This document shows positions 1-8,290 of a stretch of 46,655 nt of DNA, piece by piece (the stretch's first letter is position 1; each line of letters opens with the position of its first letter). The notes under the pieces were generated by a model that saw only the letters and a program-made list of their open reading frames with translations, was not told the DNA's origin and did no database searches. The DNA is from an uncultured Ruminococcus sp. (lineage in GTDB: Bacteria; Bacillota; Clostridia; Oscillospirales; Ruminococcaceae): NCBI GenBank assembly GCA_947627625.1, contig CANQWR010000014.1, positions 1 through 46,655 on the forward strand, written 5' to 3'. The position numbers and the translations under genes were made by a program.

Positions 1-197
1 TTCTTAAAATTATATTTTTTTAGAAATTTTTCTATTAAAATAATCGTGGAGCAGGTGCAGTTCCCCTTAAATATTAGAACGATAAGGGGCAGGGGGCTTT
101 GCCCCCTGAACCCCCACTGGGGGCTCCGCCCCCAGACCCCCGCAAGGGGGTTAAAAACCCCCTTGACCCCCATGATTATTCCCACAGAGAGAAAACA
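1..197 (+). repeat. Composite AT/GC palindromic repeat, copy 1
   Basis: This intergenic element begins (cut by the window edge) with an AT-rich palindromic module at about 1-22. A middle module at about 23-65 contains GTGGAGCAGGTGCAG. A G/C-run module follows at about 80-190. The GC part holds successive hairpins: CAGGGGGCTTTGCCCCCTG at 90-108, CTGGGGGCTCCGCCCCCAG at 117-135, and a third stem of CAAGGGGGTT with AACCCCCTTG. It ends in CATGATTATTCCCACA, a tail shared with other copies. Positions 1-93 reappear almost unchanged, inverted, at about 43618-43715. No coding function is supported. Confidence 0.85.
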
Positions 198-248
198 AAC
201 CCCGCCCCCCGTGGCAGTCTACCGTTTCAATTTTGGAGGTCAAAGGGG

Positions 249-277
249 TTGACTTTTTTCCCTCAATGTAGTAAAAT
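249..277 (+). promoter_or_regulatory. Predicted sigma-A promoter of glyS
   Basis: TTGACT (249-254) and TAAAAT (272-277) are separated by 17 bp. The predicted start point lies about 35 bp before the glyS ATG, which leaves no room for a T-box leader. Confidence 0.6.
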
Positions 278-320
278 AAAATATAGCTTGAATATAAATT
301 ACCGAAAAGAGGAAAATGTC

Positions 321-1724
321 ATGAAAAACAGCGAAAAAATTATGGATAAGATTGTCGAGCTTTGCAAGGGCAGGGGATTTGTCTATGCAGGTTCGGAGAT
401 TTACGGAGGACTTGCAAATACATGGGACTACGGTCCTCTTGGAGTTGAGCTGAAAAACAATATAAAAAAGGCGTGGCTTAAGAAATTTGTACAGGAGAAC
501 AGGTACAACGTGGGACTTGACAGTGCGATACTGATGAATCCTCAGACGTGGGTGGCATCGGGACACCTTGGCGGTTTCTCAGACCCGCTTATGGACTGTC
601 GAGAGTGCAACACGAGACACCGTGCCGACAATTTGATAGAGGACTTTGACGGAACGGTCACAGCAGGTTGGACTAACGAGCAGATGATGAGTTACATAGA
701 GGAGAAGAACATACCCTGTCCGAACTGTGGAAAGCACAATTTTACGGATATAAGGCAGTTTAACCTGATGTTCAAGACTTTTCAGGGGGTGACGGAGGAC
801 TCAAAATCGGAGTTATATCTGCGACCCGAGACAGCACAGGGAATATTTGTAAACTTTGCGAATATACAGAGGACTTCGAGAAAGAAAATTCCGTTTGGAG
901 TAGCACAGGTCGGAAAGTCATTCAGGAACGAGATAACCCCGGGAAATTTCATATTCCGTGTGAGAGAGTTTGAGCAGATGGAGCTTGAATTTTTCTGCAA
1001 GCCGGGAACAGACCTTGAGTGGTTTGAGTACTGGAGGAGTTTCTGCAAAGAATTTCTCCTGACTATAGGACTTAAGGAGGAAAATCTGAGATTGCGTGAC
1101 CACTCCCCCGAGGAATTGTGTTTTTACTCAAAAGCGACTACGGACTTTGAGTATCTCTTCCCGTTTGGCTGGGGAGAGTTATGGGGAGTCGCTGACAGAA
1201 CGGACTATGACCTGACACAGCACATGAACACAAGCGGAAAGTCTCTTGAATACTTTGACCCCGAGACAAACGAAAAATATATCCCCTATGTAATAGAGCC
1301 GTCTCTTGGTGTAGAGAGACTTTTCCTCTCTGTAGTAACTGAAGCGTATGACGAAGAGGAGATAGTCACTGTTGACAAGAACGGCAAGGAGAAGCGGGAG
1401 ACAAGGACAGTCATGAGATTTCACCCTGCCCTTGCACCGTTCAAGTGTGCGGTACTCCCCCTTGTCAAGAAACTCACCCCAAAGGCACTTGAAATCTACG
1501 AAACGCTCTCAAAAAAATTCATGTGTGACTTTGACGAAACGGGTACTATCGGCAAGCGTTACCGCCGTTACGACGAGATAGGCACGCCTTACTGTATAAC
1601 CATCGATTTTGACACCATAGAAAAGGACAACTGCGTTACAGTCCGTGACCGTGACACAATGGAGCAGGTTAGAATACCTGTTGAAAATATAGTCTCATTC
1701 CTTGAAGAGAAGACTGCAATTTAA
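321..1724 (+). CDS. glyS: Glycine--tRNA ligase (dimeric type)
   Basis: This cytosolic class II synthetase charges tRNA-Gly with glycine at the cost of ATP. The 467-residue length fits the homodimeric (alpha-2) GlyRS family. Visible features are the N-terminal segment with WDYGPLG, a zinc-type cysteine pair CRECNTRH (about residue 92) followed by CPNCGKH (about 132), motif 2 with FRNEITP (about 201) and motif 3 near GVERL (about 330). An in-frame GTG-type extension reaches back to 99, but it only translates the upstream repeat. The ATG at 321 has a GAGG ribosome site 7-8 bases upstream and starts the conserved protein. A strong intrinsic terminator follows, so the gene is probably monocistronic. 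Confidence 0.97.
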   Translation: MKNSEKIMDKIVELCKGRGFVYAGSEIYGGLANTWDYGPLGVELKNNIKKAWLKKFVQENRYNVGLDSAILMNPQTWVASGHLGGFSDPLMDCRECNTRHRADNLIEDFDGTVTAGWTNEQMMSYIEEKNIPCPNCGKHNFTDIRQFNLMFKTFQGVTEDSKSELYLRPETAQGIFVNFANIQRTSRKKIPFGVAQVGKSFRNEITPGNFIFRVREFEQMELEFFCKPGTDLEWFEYWRSFCKEFLLTIGLKEENLRLRDHSPEELCFYSKATTDFEYLFPFGWGELWGVADRTDYDLTQHMNTSGKSLEYFDPETNEKYIPYVIEPSLGVERLFLSVVTEAYDEEEIVTVDKNGKEKRETRTVMRFHPALAPFKCAVLPLVKKLTPKALEIYETLSKKFMCDFDETGTIGKRYRRYDEIGTPYCITIDFDTIEKDNCVTVRDRDTMEQVRIPVENIVSFLEEKTAI

Positions 1725-1740
1725 TAAAAAAATAAAAAAA

Positions 1741-1775
1741 ATCCTCCTGTTGTTTTCGGACGGGAGGATTTTTTT
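1741..1775 (+). terminator. Intrinsic terminator of glyS
   Basis: ATCCTCCTG (1741-1749) pairs with CGGGAGGAT (1761-1769) with one G-U pair and is followed by a run of six T. An A-rich stretch precedes it. Confidence 0.85.
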
Positions 1776-1783
1776 GGACTTGT

Positions 1784-1935
1784 GAGCTGTTGGGGGGCTA
1801 CGCCCCCCAAACCCCCTGTTTTAATTATTAGGGGCAGGGGGCTTTGCCCCCTGAACCCCCATTGGGGGCTCTGCCCCCAAACCCCCGTCGGGGGGAAGAA
1901 TCCCCCCGAACCCCCCATGATTATTCCCACACAAG
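1784..1935 (+). repeat. GC-run palindromic repeat, copy 2
   Basis: Between glyS and purB, a GGGGGGC-TAC-GCCCCCC stem precedes the standard head (GGGGCAGGGGGC with its complement). The second stem, TTGGGGGCTCTGCCCCCAA, is at 1862-1880. The third is CGGGGGG-AAGAAT-CCCCCCG, followed by the CATGATTATTCCCACA tail. Relative to copy 1, the second stem has changed CT/AG to TT/AA, which keeps the pairing. Confidence 0.85.
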
Positions 1936-2010
1936 AAACAAATCCCCCCATGATGGACTTAGTCAAGTCTTATTTTTACTTGGATAGTGGGAAAACTAAA
2001 AATAATTATG

Positions 2011-2094
2011 GGTTTCCAAAGGGGCTTTGCCCCTTTGGTGGGGGCTTGGGGGGCAACGCCCCCCAAATTCCAAAGGGGGCGAAGCCCCCAATTT
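2011..2094 (+). repeat. GC-run repeat, accessory module
   Basis: Three short stems stand in a row: CCAAAGGGGC-TTT-GCCCCTTTGG, TTGGGGGGC-AAC-GCCCCCCAA and TTGGG-type arms around GGGGGCGAAGCCCCC. The same TTTCCAAAGGGG motif starts the copies near 6772, 13187, 23310 and 41670. It ends about 20 bp before the purB promoter. Confidence 0.75.
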
Positions 2095-2112
2095 TTAATA
2101 ATCTAAAGAATA

Positions 2113-2141
2113 TTGACACAGCGGGGATATTGTGGTATAAT
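2113..2141 (+). promoter_or_regulatory. Consensus sigma-A promoter of purB
   Basis: TTGACA (2113-2118) and TATAAT (2136-2141), both perfect consensus, are separated by 17 bp. The 5' untranslated region is short, about 35 nt, so no purine riboswitch fits here. Confidence 0.85.
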
Positions 2142-2182
2142 TCATGTGTATTATAAATCAAAGAGAGGAAGTTTTGAACAAA

Positions 2183-3616
2183 ATGGACAGAAACAGTTAT
2201 GAAAGCCCGTTCTGCACGAGGTACGCAAGTGAGGAGATGCAGTATATATTCTCAGCGGATAAGAAGTTCACCACATGGAGAAAACTCTGGACGGCACTTG
2301 CAAGGGCTGAGATGAAACTCGGTCTCAATATCACGCCCGAACAGGTTCGGGAGCTTGAGGAGAATATAAATAATATAGACTATGAAGTAGCGGAGGAGAG
2401 GGAAAAAATCTGCCGTCACGACGTAATGTCGCACGTCTATGCCTATGGAAAAGTGTGTCCGAAATCGGCGGGAATAATACATCTGGGAGCGACTTCTTGC
2501 TATGTGGGGGACAACACGGACATAATTATAATGCGAGATGCGTTGGAAGTGATAAGGAGGAAACTCCTGAACGTGATGAGCAATCTTGCGGATTTTGCGG
2601 AGGAGTACAAAGATATGCCCTGTCTGGGTTACACGCACCTACAGCCTGCACAGCTGACGACAGTCGGCAAGAGGGCGACACTTTGGCTGAATGAGCTTTA
2701 TATGGACTTTCAGGAAATCGAACACAGAATATCTTCTCTGAAATTGCTTGGTTCAAAGGGAACTACAGGCACACAGGCATCTTTTAAGGAACTTTTTGAG
2801 GGGGACTCCGAAAAAATAAAGTCTCTTGAGAAGATGATAGCGGAGGAAATGGGTTTTGCGGAGAGCGTACCCGTTTCGGGACAGACCTATTCAAGAAAAG
2901 TTGACTATCAGGTATTGTCGGTTTTGAGCGGGATAGCACAGAGTGCGTCAAAATTTGCGAACGACATGAGGATATTGCAGAGTTTCAAGGAACTGGAAGA
3001 GCCGAGGGAGAAGAAGCAGATAGGTTCGTCGGCGATGGCTTACAAGAGAAACCCCATGCGTTGCGAGAGGATAACATCACTTGCAAGGTACGTTATGACG
3101 GACGCACTGAACCCGGCACTCACGGCTTCCGTGCAGTGGTTTGAAAGGACACTTGACGACTCCGCAAACAAGAGAATTTCCGTAGCGGAAGCCTTTCTTG
3201 GCACAGATGCGATTTTGAACATAATGATGAACGTCACAAAGGGGATAGTGGTCTATCCCGAGATGATTAAGAGGAGAGTTATGGCGGAACTGCCGTTTAT
3301 GGCGAGTGAGAATATAATGATGGACGCAGTGAAAAAAGGCGGCAACAGGCAGGAACTGCACGACAGGATAATGGACTATTCGATGATAGCGGGGGAGCAG
3401 GTGAAGGTATATGGCAAGGAGAATAATTTATGTGAACTTATTCTTGCGGACCCGCTTTTCAAGATAACCCGAGAGGAGCTTGATTCGGTGCTTACGCCGG
3501 AGAACTACACAGGCATGAGCAGTCAGCAGGTGGAGGAGTTTCTTAATAATTTCATAAGACCGTTGCTTGACGAGAATAAAAATATTCTTGGAGAGAATTT
3601 CGAGATGAAAAATTAA
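2183..3616 (+). CDS. purB: Adenylosuccinate lyase
   Basis: PurB releases fumarate from adenylosuccinate and from SAICAR in purine synthesis and acts as a cytosolic tetramer. The 477-residue protein is of the longer ADSL type. It shows the three conserved regions of the fumarase/aspartase superfamily: TSCYVGDNTD (about residue 104), THLQPAQLTT with its histidine (about 150) and the signature loop GSSAMAYKRNPMRCE (about 282). The start is uncertain by three codons. A GAGGAAG site at 2165-2171 is 11 bases from ATG 2183 but only 2 from the in-frame TTG at 2174; I chose the ATG. The ATG at 2144 lies before the ribosome site and is unlikely. The gene stands alone behind its own promoter, away from other pur genes. 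Confidence 0.96.
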   Translation: MDRNSYESPFCTRYASEEMQYIFSADKKFTTWRKLWTALARAEMKLGLNITPEQVRELEENINNIDYEVAEEREKICRHDVMSHVYAYGKVCPKSAGIIHLGATSCYVGDNTDIIIMRDALEVIRRKLLNVMSNLADFAEEYKDMPCLGYTHLQPAQLTTVGKRATLWLNELYMDFQEIEHRISSLKLLGSKGTTGTQASFKELFEGDSEKIKSLEKMIAEEMGFAESVPVSGQTYSRKVDYQVLSVLSGIAQSASKFANDMRILQSFKELEEPREKKQIGSSAMAYKRNPMRCERITSLARYVMTDALNPALTASVQWFERTLDDSANKRISVAEAFLGTDAILNIMMNVTKGIVVYPEMIKRRVMAELPFMASENIMMDAVKKGGNRQELHDRIMDYSMIAGEQVKVYGKENNLCELILADPLFKITREELDSVLTPENYTGMSSQQVEEFLNNFIRPLLDENKNILGENFEMKN

Positions 3617-3639
3617 AATTTATTTTGGAACGATAATTT

Positions 3640-3750
3640 ATTTTAGGACGATAAGGGGCAGGGGGCTTTGCCCCCTGAACCCCCATCGGGGGCTCTGCCC
3701 CCGAACCCCCGTCGGGGGGAAGAATCCCCCCGAACCCCCCATGATTAACC
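3640..3750 (+). repeat. GC-run palindromic repeat, copy 3
   Basis: This is a standard copy after purB. The second stem here is TCGGGGGCTCTGCCCCCGA (3686-3704), another compensated variant. The tail CATGATTAACCC is degenerate compared with other copies. Confidence 0.85.
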
Positions 3751-3789
3751 CAAAACTCAAAAATTAGCGAAACTGACTGTTGTTTCCAT

Positions 3790-3873
3790 TATGGGGGTCC
3801 GGGGGTTTTTAACCCCCGGCGGGGTCAAGGGGCGGAGCCCCTTGCAGGGGTCTGGGGACGGAGTCCCCAGTGA
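3790..3873 (-). repeat. GC-run repeat, copy 3b in opposite orientation
   Basis: This shorter unit lies in the opposite orientation to copy 3. It holds CAAGGGGCGGAGCCCCTTG and then CTGGGGACGGAGTCCCCAG. In the last stem a G-C pair next to the loop has become A-T while pairing is kept. It ends about 55 bp before the next gene. Confidence 0.8.
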
Positions 3874-3928
3874 CTTAAAACAGGGGGGTTGGGAAAAATG
3901 CCCCTGACACACAAAGAGAGATGATAAA

Positions 3929-4447
3929 ATGAAAATATTAAATATCCACGGTTACGGGGGAAGTTCTGAAAATTCAGCCTGTCTTGTGCTGAGAGAGATG
4001 AATTTTGAGGTGATTTCCCCGCAGATAGACTATGATTTGGAAAATCCGAATATAATTTTCTCAAATCTTAAAAAAATCGCAGAGGAGGAGCGTCCCGATT
4101 ACATTGTGGGGACAAGTCTGGGAGGATTTTTTGCGTTTCGGATTGCGAGTTGCACGGGTTTGCGGGCAGTACTTGTGAACCCGTGTTTAAGACCCTGTGA
4201 GACATTGCCCGAATTGGGGTATGTGCTTGACGAGACGAGAGAGAGGGAATTTGAGTTGCTTTCGGACGTGACCAAAAAGACGGTTCACGGCAATATAACG
4301 GCGATAATAGGCGGTCGGGACGAAGTTGTCGGGTATCACGAGACCGTCACGAGGAAGATTATAGAGGACTGCACGGTGATACCGAACGGAAGACATTCAG
4401 GGGGAACGCTCCCGTTAAAAGAATTTTTCGGAGAGAAAATATTATGA
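3929..4447 (+). CDS. YqiA/YcfP-like alpha/beta-hydrolase (UPF0227)
   Basis: This small cytosolic serine hydrolase of 172 residues has family-typical length. HGYGGSSEN near residue 7 forms the oxyanion region. GTSLGG (about residue 62-67) is the nucleophile elbow. GGRDEVV (about 128) would supply the acidic residue and NGRHSGG (about 153) the histidine. Family members are thought to be esterases, but the natural substrate is not known and nothing here decides it. The ATG follows an AGAGAG ribosome site. The stop overlaps the rimM start (ATGA), so the two genes are translationally coupled. Confidence 0.85.
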   Translation: MKILNIHGYGGSSENSACLVLREMNFEVISPQIDYDLENPNIIFSNLKKIAEEERPDYIVGTSLGGFFAFRIASCTGLRAVLVNPCLRPCETLPELGYVLDETREREFELLSDVTKKTVHGNITAIIGGRDEVVGYHETVTRKIIEDCTVIPNGRHSGGTLPLKEFFGEKIL

Positions 4448-4947
4448 AAAAAGAGTATTTAGAGGCAGGAAAGATAGTGAACACCCACGGCATAAGGGGA
4501 GAAGTAAAAATAATGCCGTACACGGACACGCCCGAACTTCTTTGCGAGTTTGAGAGACTGTTTATAGATAAAAATTATGACGAAATTGAAATAGAGAAGA
4601 GCAGAGTTTTCAAGAACATGGTGATAGCGAAGTTAAAAGGTGTTGAGACACCCGAGGAAGCCGAAAAATTGCGTAATAAAATTCTTTTCATGCACCGTGA
4701 CGACTTGGAGCTTGACGAGGACACCTATTTTATACAGGACCTGATAGGCGTGGAGGTCAAGGACGCAGACACGGGAGTAGTTTACGGAAAAATTTCGGAC
4801 GTATTGCAGACGGGAGCGAATGACGTGTATGTTATTCGGGGGGACAGGGAGTATCTTGTGCCTGCTATCCCCGACGTTGTGATAAGCACGGATATTGACG
4901 AAGAAATCATGCTTATAAGACCTTTAGAGGGCTTGTTTGATGAGTAA
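4444..4947 (+). CDS. rimM: Ribosome maturation factor RimM
   Basis: RimM binds ribosomal protein S19 and helps 16S rRNA fold and be processed in the head of the 30S subunit. The 167-residue protein has the N-terminal RimM barrel, with AGKIVNTHGIRGEVK near residue 7. A C-terminal PRC-type barrel starts near residue 95 (DLIGVEV) and includes GANDVYVI. It overlaps the upstream hydrolase by four bases and precedes trmD by 66 bp, the usual rimM-trmD pairing. The ribosomal protein genes rpsP and rplS that often flank this pair are not present here. Confidence 0.96.
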   Translation: MKKEYLEAGKIVNTHGIRGEVKIMPYTDTPELLCEFERLFIDKNYDEIEIEKSRVFKNMVIAKLKGVETPEEAEKLRNKILFMHRDDLELDEDTYFIQDLIGVEVKDADTGVVYGKISDVLQTGANDVYVIRGDREYLVPAIPDVVISTDIDEEIMLIRPLEGLFDE

Positions 4948-5013
4948 AATATAAGTTAAAAAGTTAAAGAATAAAACATAAAATTCACTGAAAATATTAC
5001 GGAGAGTTGAATT

Positions 5014-5715
5014 ATGCGGATAGATATTGCCACGCTTTTTCCTGAGATGTGCGAAGCGTTTTTGGGGGAGAGCATAGTGGGCAGGGCGAGGAGAGCGGGG
5101 AAGCTTGAAATAAACTGTCACCAGATAAGGGAATATTCGGAGGACAAGCACAGGAGAGTAGACGATTCGCCGTACGGGGGCGGAATGGGAATGGTTATGA
5201 AGTGCGAACCCGTCTATAATTGTTACAGAGCGGTTTGTGGGCAGACGGGGACGGTCCCGCACACAATATATATGTCACCGAAGGGAAAAATACTTAATCA
5301 GCAGAGGATAAAGGAGCTTTCGGAGCTTGAAAATATCTTGATAATATGCGGACATTACGAGGGAATAGACCAGAGGATAATTGATAAAATAGTTGACGAG
5401 GAGATTTCGTTGGGGGACTTTGTGCTGACGGGAGGGGAAATTCCGGCTGTTGCCCTTGCGGATGCAGTAGCAAGACTTTGTGACGGAGTACTGTCGGACG
5501 AGTCTTGTTATATGGACGAGAGCATATACAGCGGACTTCTGGAGTACCCGCACTACACGAGACCCGAAATATGGGAGGGAATGGCAGTCCCGGAAGTCCT
5601 GTTGTCGGGACACCACGCAAATATAGAGAAGTGGAGACACGAGAGAAGTCTTGAAATAACGGCAGAGAGGAGACCCGACCTGATGGAGAAATATTCGGGG
5701 GGAAGTGGTGGCTGA
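5014..5715 (+). CDS. trmD: tRNA (guanine-37-N1)-methyltransferase TrmD
   Basis: TrmD transfers a methyl group from S-adenosylmethionine to G37 next to the anticodon, which prevents frameshifting. The 233-residue protein is of normal length. Visible motifs are IATLFPEM at the N-terminus, DDSPYGGGMGMVMK (about residue 50), the SPOUT knot segment GDFVLTGGEIPAVALADA (about 132-149), and LEYPHYTRP (about 177) in the C-terminal tRNA-binding part. A GGAG site lies 9 bases before the ATG. It follows rimM in the same direction and is probably in the same transcript. No clear terminator follows. Confidence 0.97.
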   Translation: MRIDIATLFPEMCEAFLGESIVGRARRAGKLEINCHQIREYSEDKHRRVDDSPYGGGMGMVMKCEPVYNCYRAVCGQTGTVPHTIYMSPKGKILNQQRIKELSELENILIICGHYEGIDQRIIDKIVDEEISLGDFVLTGGEIPAVALADAVARLCDGVLSDESCYMDESIYSGLLEYPHYTRPEIWEGMAVPEVLLSGHHANIEKWRHERSLEITAERRPDLMEKYSGGSGG

Positions 5716-5967
5716 AAAATTTTTGTGCAAATTGCACATCAGGGAAATAGAAATTATAAAAAGATATAATAAACTCCCCGTATATTGCCCCCTGAAAGAG
5801 CGTTTATTGATTATTTACATAATATCATGTTGAAAATTATGTATTTTCAACAACACCCCTCCTGAGCATTTATTGTGATAATAAACAAGCGAAGCACCAA
5901 AAAATTGCCTGAATTTAACCTGAATGTAGAAAATATCGGAAAGTTGATTTTTTTGTACGAAAAGCCG
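5716..5967. other. Intergenic region with two perfect inverted repeats
   Basis: No gene is seen here. TGTGCAA-A-TTGCACA lies at 5724-5738. TGTTGAAAAT and ATTTTCAACA pair around five bases at 5828-5852. Neither is followed by a T-run, so neither is a good intrinsic terminator. They could be operators or mRNA-end hairpins, but I cannot say which. Confidence 0.45.
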
Positions 5968-5996
5968 TTGACTATCCGAAAAAAAGTATGTATAAT
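5968..5996 (+). promoter_or_regulatory. Predicted sigma-A promoter of the HPr gene
   Basis: TTGACT (5968-5973) and TATAAT (5991-5996) are separated by 17 bp. The 5' leader of about 80 nt before the HPr start has no obvious regulatory fold. Confidence 0.75.
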
Positions 5997-6083
5997 GATA
6001 ATCAGCAAATGGAAACAAATTTGCGTGACTGAGAAGCGAAAGAGCGGACGGTCAATCTATCTAAGAGAATGGGAGAGTTGTAT

Positions 6084-6356
6084 ATGTTTGTCAGAGAAGT
6101 AACGGTAAAAAATCAGGTTGGACTTCATGCAAGACCTGCAACCTTCTTTATTCAGAAGGCGAACGAGTTCAAGTCGTCCATCTGGATTGAAAAGGAAGAA
6201 CGCAGAGTGAATGCAAAGAGCCTTCTCGGCATCCTTTCACTGGGAATCGTAGGCGGTACGAACGTAAAAGTTATCGCTGACGGAGCTGATGAGAGGGTAG
6301 CTGTTGACGCACTCATCGAGCTTGTTGACAGCGGATTCAGTGAGGAAAACAGGTAA
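6084..6356 (+). CDS. ptsH: HPr family phosphocarrier protein
   Basis: HPr carries phosphate from Enzyme I to the sugar-specific PTS components. In Firmicutes it is also phosphorylated on Ser46 to act with CcpA in carbon catabolite control. The 90-residue protein shows GLHARPA with His15 in the active site and Ser46 within VNAKSLLGILSLG, so both regulatory sites are present and a Crh-type (His-less) protein is excluded. The ATG at 6084 follows GGGAGAG. The in-frame ATG at 6069 lies in front of that site and is rejected. The gene stands alone with its own promoter and terminator, and no Enzyme I gene is in the window. In a cellulolytic bacterium a main role in regulation is plausible but is inference. 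Confidence 0.93.
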   Translation: MFVREVTVKNQVGLHARPATFFIQKANEFKSSIWIEKEERRVNAKSLLGILSLGIVGGTNVKVIADGADERVAVDALIELVDSGFSEENR

Positions 6357-6382
6357 TTTTGAAAAATGTACGCAATGAAAAG

Positions 6383-6417
6383 ACCGTTTTCGGCTGTGTT
6401 TCGGGAACGGTTTTTTT
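6383..6417 (+). terminator. Intrinsic terminator of the HPr gene
   Basis: ACCGTTTTCG pairs with CGGGAACGGT with two G-U pairs and is followed by seven T. Confidence 0.8.
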
Positions 6418-6480
6418 ATTTTTATTTTACGGGACTTTTTTGGAAATTTCTTTGACGTGTGGACTATTGGAGACCTCATG

Positions 6481-6690
6481 AAAATTTTAATTGGAACGAT
6501 AGGGGCGGGGGCTTTATGGAAATTTTAATTAGAACGATAGGGGCGGGGGGCTTTGTGCAGATTTTAATTAGAACGATGAGGGGCAGGGGGCTTTGCCCCC
6601 TGAACCCCCACAAGGGGCTCCGCCCCTTGACCCCGTCGGGGGGAAGAATCCCCCCGAACCCCCCATGATTATTCCCACAGGGGAGACAAA
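6481..6690 (+). repeat. GC-run palindromic repeat, copy 4, with triplicated head
   Basis: The head of the element (ATTTTAATTAGAACGAT followed by GGGGC-GGGGGC) is present three times in tandem at roughly 6482, 6520 and 6558. The third leads into a full GC module. The second stem is CAAGGGGCTCCGCCCCTTG (6611-6629), compensated on both arms relative to other copies. The CATGATTATTCCCACA tail follows. It sits between convergent genes (HPr and spoIVB). Confidence 0.85.
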
Positions 6691-6771
6691 CCCCAGCCCT
6701 CATAATGGTCTACCAAAATTATTTTCAGCTTTGGGAAAATCCCCCGTTCCCCGTATCTCACTATCTAATTA

Positions 6772-6866
6772 TAGGGGTCAAGGGGGGCTATGCCCCCCTT
6801 GTAGGGGGTTTGGGGGGCAACGCCCCCCAATACCAAAGGGGCGAAGCCCCAAAATCCCCGTTCTCC
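6772..6866 (+). repeat. GC-run repeat, copy 4b
   Basis: This block of GGGGGGC-TAT-GCCCCCC, TTGGGGGGC-AAC-GCCCCCCAA and GGGGC-GAA-GCCCC stems ends just before the spoIVB stop codon. It may serve as the 3' end of spoIVB, since no other terminator is visible there. Confidence 0.75.
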
Positions 6867-6873
6867 GTCAATT

Positions 6874-8094
6874 TTAACCGTCGAGATATTTCACCATATT
6901 TTCGGCAAATATGCCGTATCCTCTTGTAGGTGCGGAGACAAAGACGTGAGTAACAGCCCCGACAATCATATCATTTTGAATTATGGGGCTGCCGCTCATA
7001 CCTTGGACAATACCGCCCGTCTGGTCTATAAGACGTTTGTCTGTTATTTTTATGACCATATTTTTGGAAGGCTCGCTGCCCGAATAGTCGACGCTTTCTA
7101 TTTCAGCGGAATATTTTTCGGTCTGACCGCTTACACAGGTGTAAATATAAGCCTCCCCCTCTTTTATCTCCTGTCTGTGACCGAGACGGAAAATTTCGGC
7201 ATTTTCGCAGAGTTTTTCGCAGGATTTTTTATCGAGAGTACCGAAAACGCCCGAATCGCTGTTTATGTCGAGAGAGCCGTAACTACCGCCGCTGAACTGA
7301 CCACGGAGTTCACCCGCCGAACCCGAGACACCTTTTTTGACACCCGTTATTCTTATGGGGACGGCTTCACCGCTTTGAATGGGGACAATTTCGCCCGTGT
7401 CGGAGTCACATATAGGGTGACCGAGACCTGCAAACTGACCTGTTTCGGGGTTAATAAAAGTCATAGTACCGATACCTGCAATGCTGTCACGCACCCACAT
7501 TCCACACTCCCAGGAGTTATTTTCGGCACTTAAAACGGGTTTAAGAGTAGTAGTGAACTCCCGACCGTCTCTTGAAATTTTCAGTCTGACTTCCTGTCCG
7601 CCGCTCTTGTTTACGGTATCATGTAGACCTGCATTAGACAGCAGAGAATTTCCGTCGGCGAGAATAATTATATCGCCCTTTTCGATACCTGCATCTTTGG
7701 CGGGACTTTTCAGATCGCCGTTTTTATCCGTAATTTCGGCGAGGTCTGTCACCATAACGCCGTCCATGAGGAGTTTTATACCGAATTGGTTTCCTCCGAC
7801 AGCGAGTACAGGGGAATTTTTTTCGGTTATTTCGACACTTTTGACGGGTATAGCCCCGAACAGTGAGAGAACGGCGTGGGACTGTGAGGGTACGGAGTTC
7901 TCTGATTTTATGACATTTCCGCACGTTATTTCGGGATAGCCTGCTATTTCGAGGGAACAGCCTGTTTCGGTGACGAATTTTTCGGGTAATTTTGCGGAAT
8001 AATATCCCGAGGCGGAGAAAATACCGCCGAGCAGAGCGACGAGAGCGGCTGCGGATATTTTCCTGATTTTCCACGATTTTCTGTTTTTATTCAC
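6874..8094 (-). CDS. spoIVB: SpoIVB serine peptidase
   Basis: SpoIVB is secreted from the forespore and cleaves SpoIVFA, which lets SpoIVFB process pro-sigma-K. It thereby couples forespore and mother-cell programmes. The 406-residue protein has an N-terminal membrane anchor (about residues 12-30), a PDZ domain (about 100-190, with GIEKGDIII) and a C-terminal S55 peptidase domain. His226 in GLGHPI and the serine of GMSGSPI (about 367-369) are present. The start is GTG at 8094, preceded by AAAGGAG. The neighbours spoIIM, recN or spo0A that often accompany it are absent. Its presence implies that the organism is, or descends from, a spore former; Ruminococcus is usually described as non-sporing, so the role may differ. 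Confidence 0.94.
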   Translation of the reverse strand: MNKNRKSWKIRKISAAALVALLGGIFSASGYYSAKLPEKFVTETGCSLEIAGYPEITCGNVIKSENSVPSQSHAVLSLFGAIPVKSVEITEKNSPVLAVGGNQFGIKLLMDGVMVTDLAEITDKNGDLKSPAKDAGIEKGDIIILADGNSLLSNAGLHDTVNKSGGQEVRLKISRDGREFTTTLKPVLSAENNSWECGMWVRDSIAGIGTMTFINPETGQFAGLGHPICDSDTGEIVPIQSGEAVPIRITGVKKGVSGSAGELRGQFSGGSYGSLDINSDSGVFGTLDKKSCEKLCENAEIFRLGHRQEIKEGEAYIYTCVSGQTEKYSAEIESVDYSGSEPSKNMVIKITDKRLIDQTGGIVQGMSGSPIIQNDMIVGAVTHVFVSAPTRGYGIFAENMVKYLDG

Positions 8095-8228
8095 TTCTTG
8101 CTCCTTTCATTTGAGACATAAATATTGCTCCTGCTGTTTTATTATTCCGAGATTATATACTAATATAGCAGAAAAATAATGAAAACTTAGTCATATTCTG
8201 CGGTTTTCACCAAATTTTCAGAAATCTG

Positions 8229-8257
8229 TTGCAAAAGTAAAAACTTTATGCTACAAT
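8229..8257 (+). promoter_or_regulatory. Predicted promoter of the GH3 lipoprotein gene
   Basis: TTGCAA (8229-8234) and TACAAT (8252-8257) are separated by 17 bp. It lies in the divergent region shared with spoIVB. Confidence 0.65.
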
Positions 8258-8290
8258 ATAAAGCGTACAGGTTTTCGTTGCGGGAGTGAC

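Noticed and set aside
99..320. A 74-codon N-terminal extension of glyS.
   Set aside because: It translates the upstream repeat and contains the promoter. ATG 321 has a good ribosome site and matches the family start.
249..320. A T-box leader for glyS, and likewise for proS or trpS.
   Set aside because: The distances from promoter to start codon (about 36-45 nt for glyS and proS, 13-bp gap for trpS) are too short, and no T-box motif is visible.
6459..6929. Several short frames of Pro/Gly-rich peptides within the GC-run repeats here and at the other copies.
   Set aside because: They all follow the repeat sequence in different frames, lack ribosome sites and recur with the repeat itself, so they are not genes.
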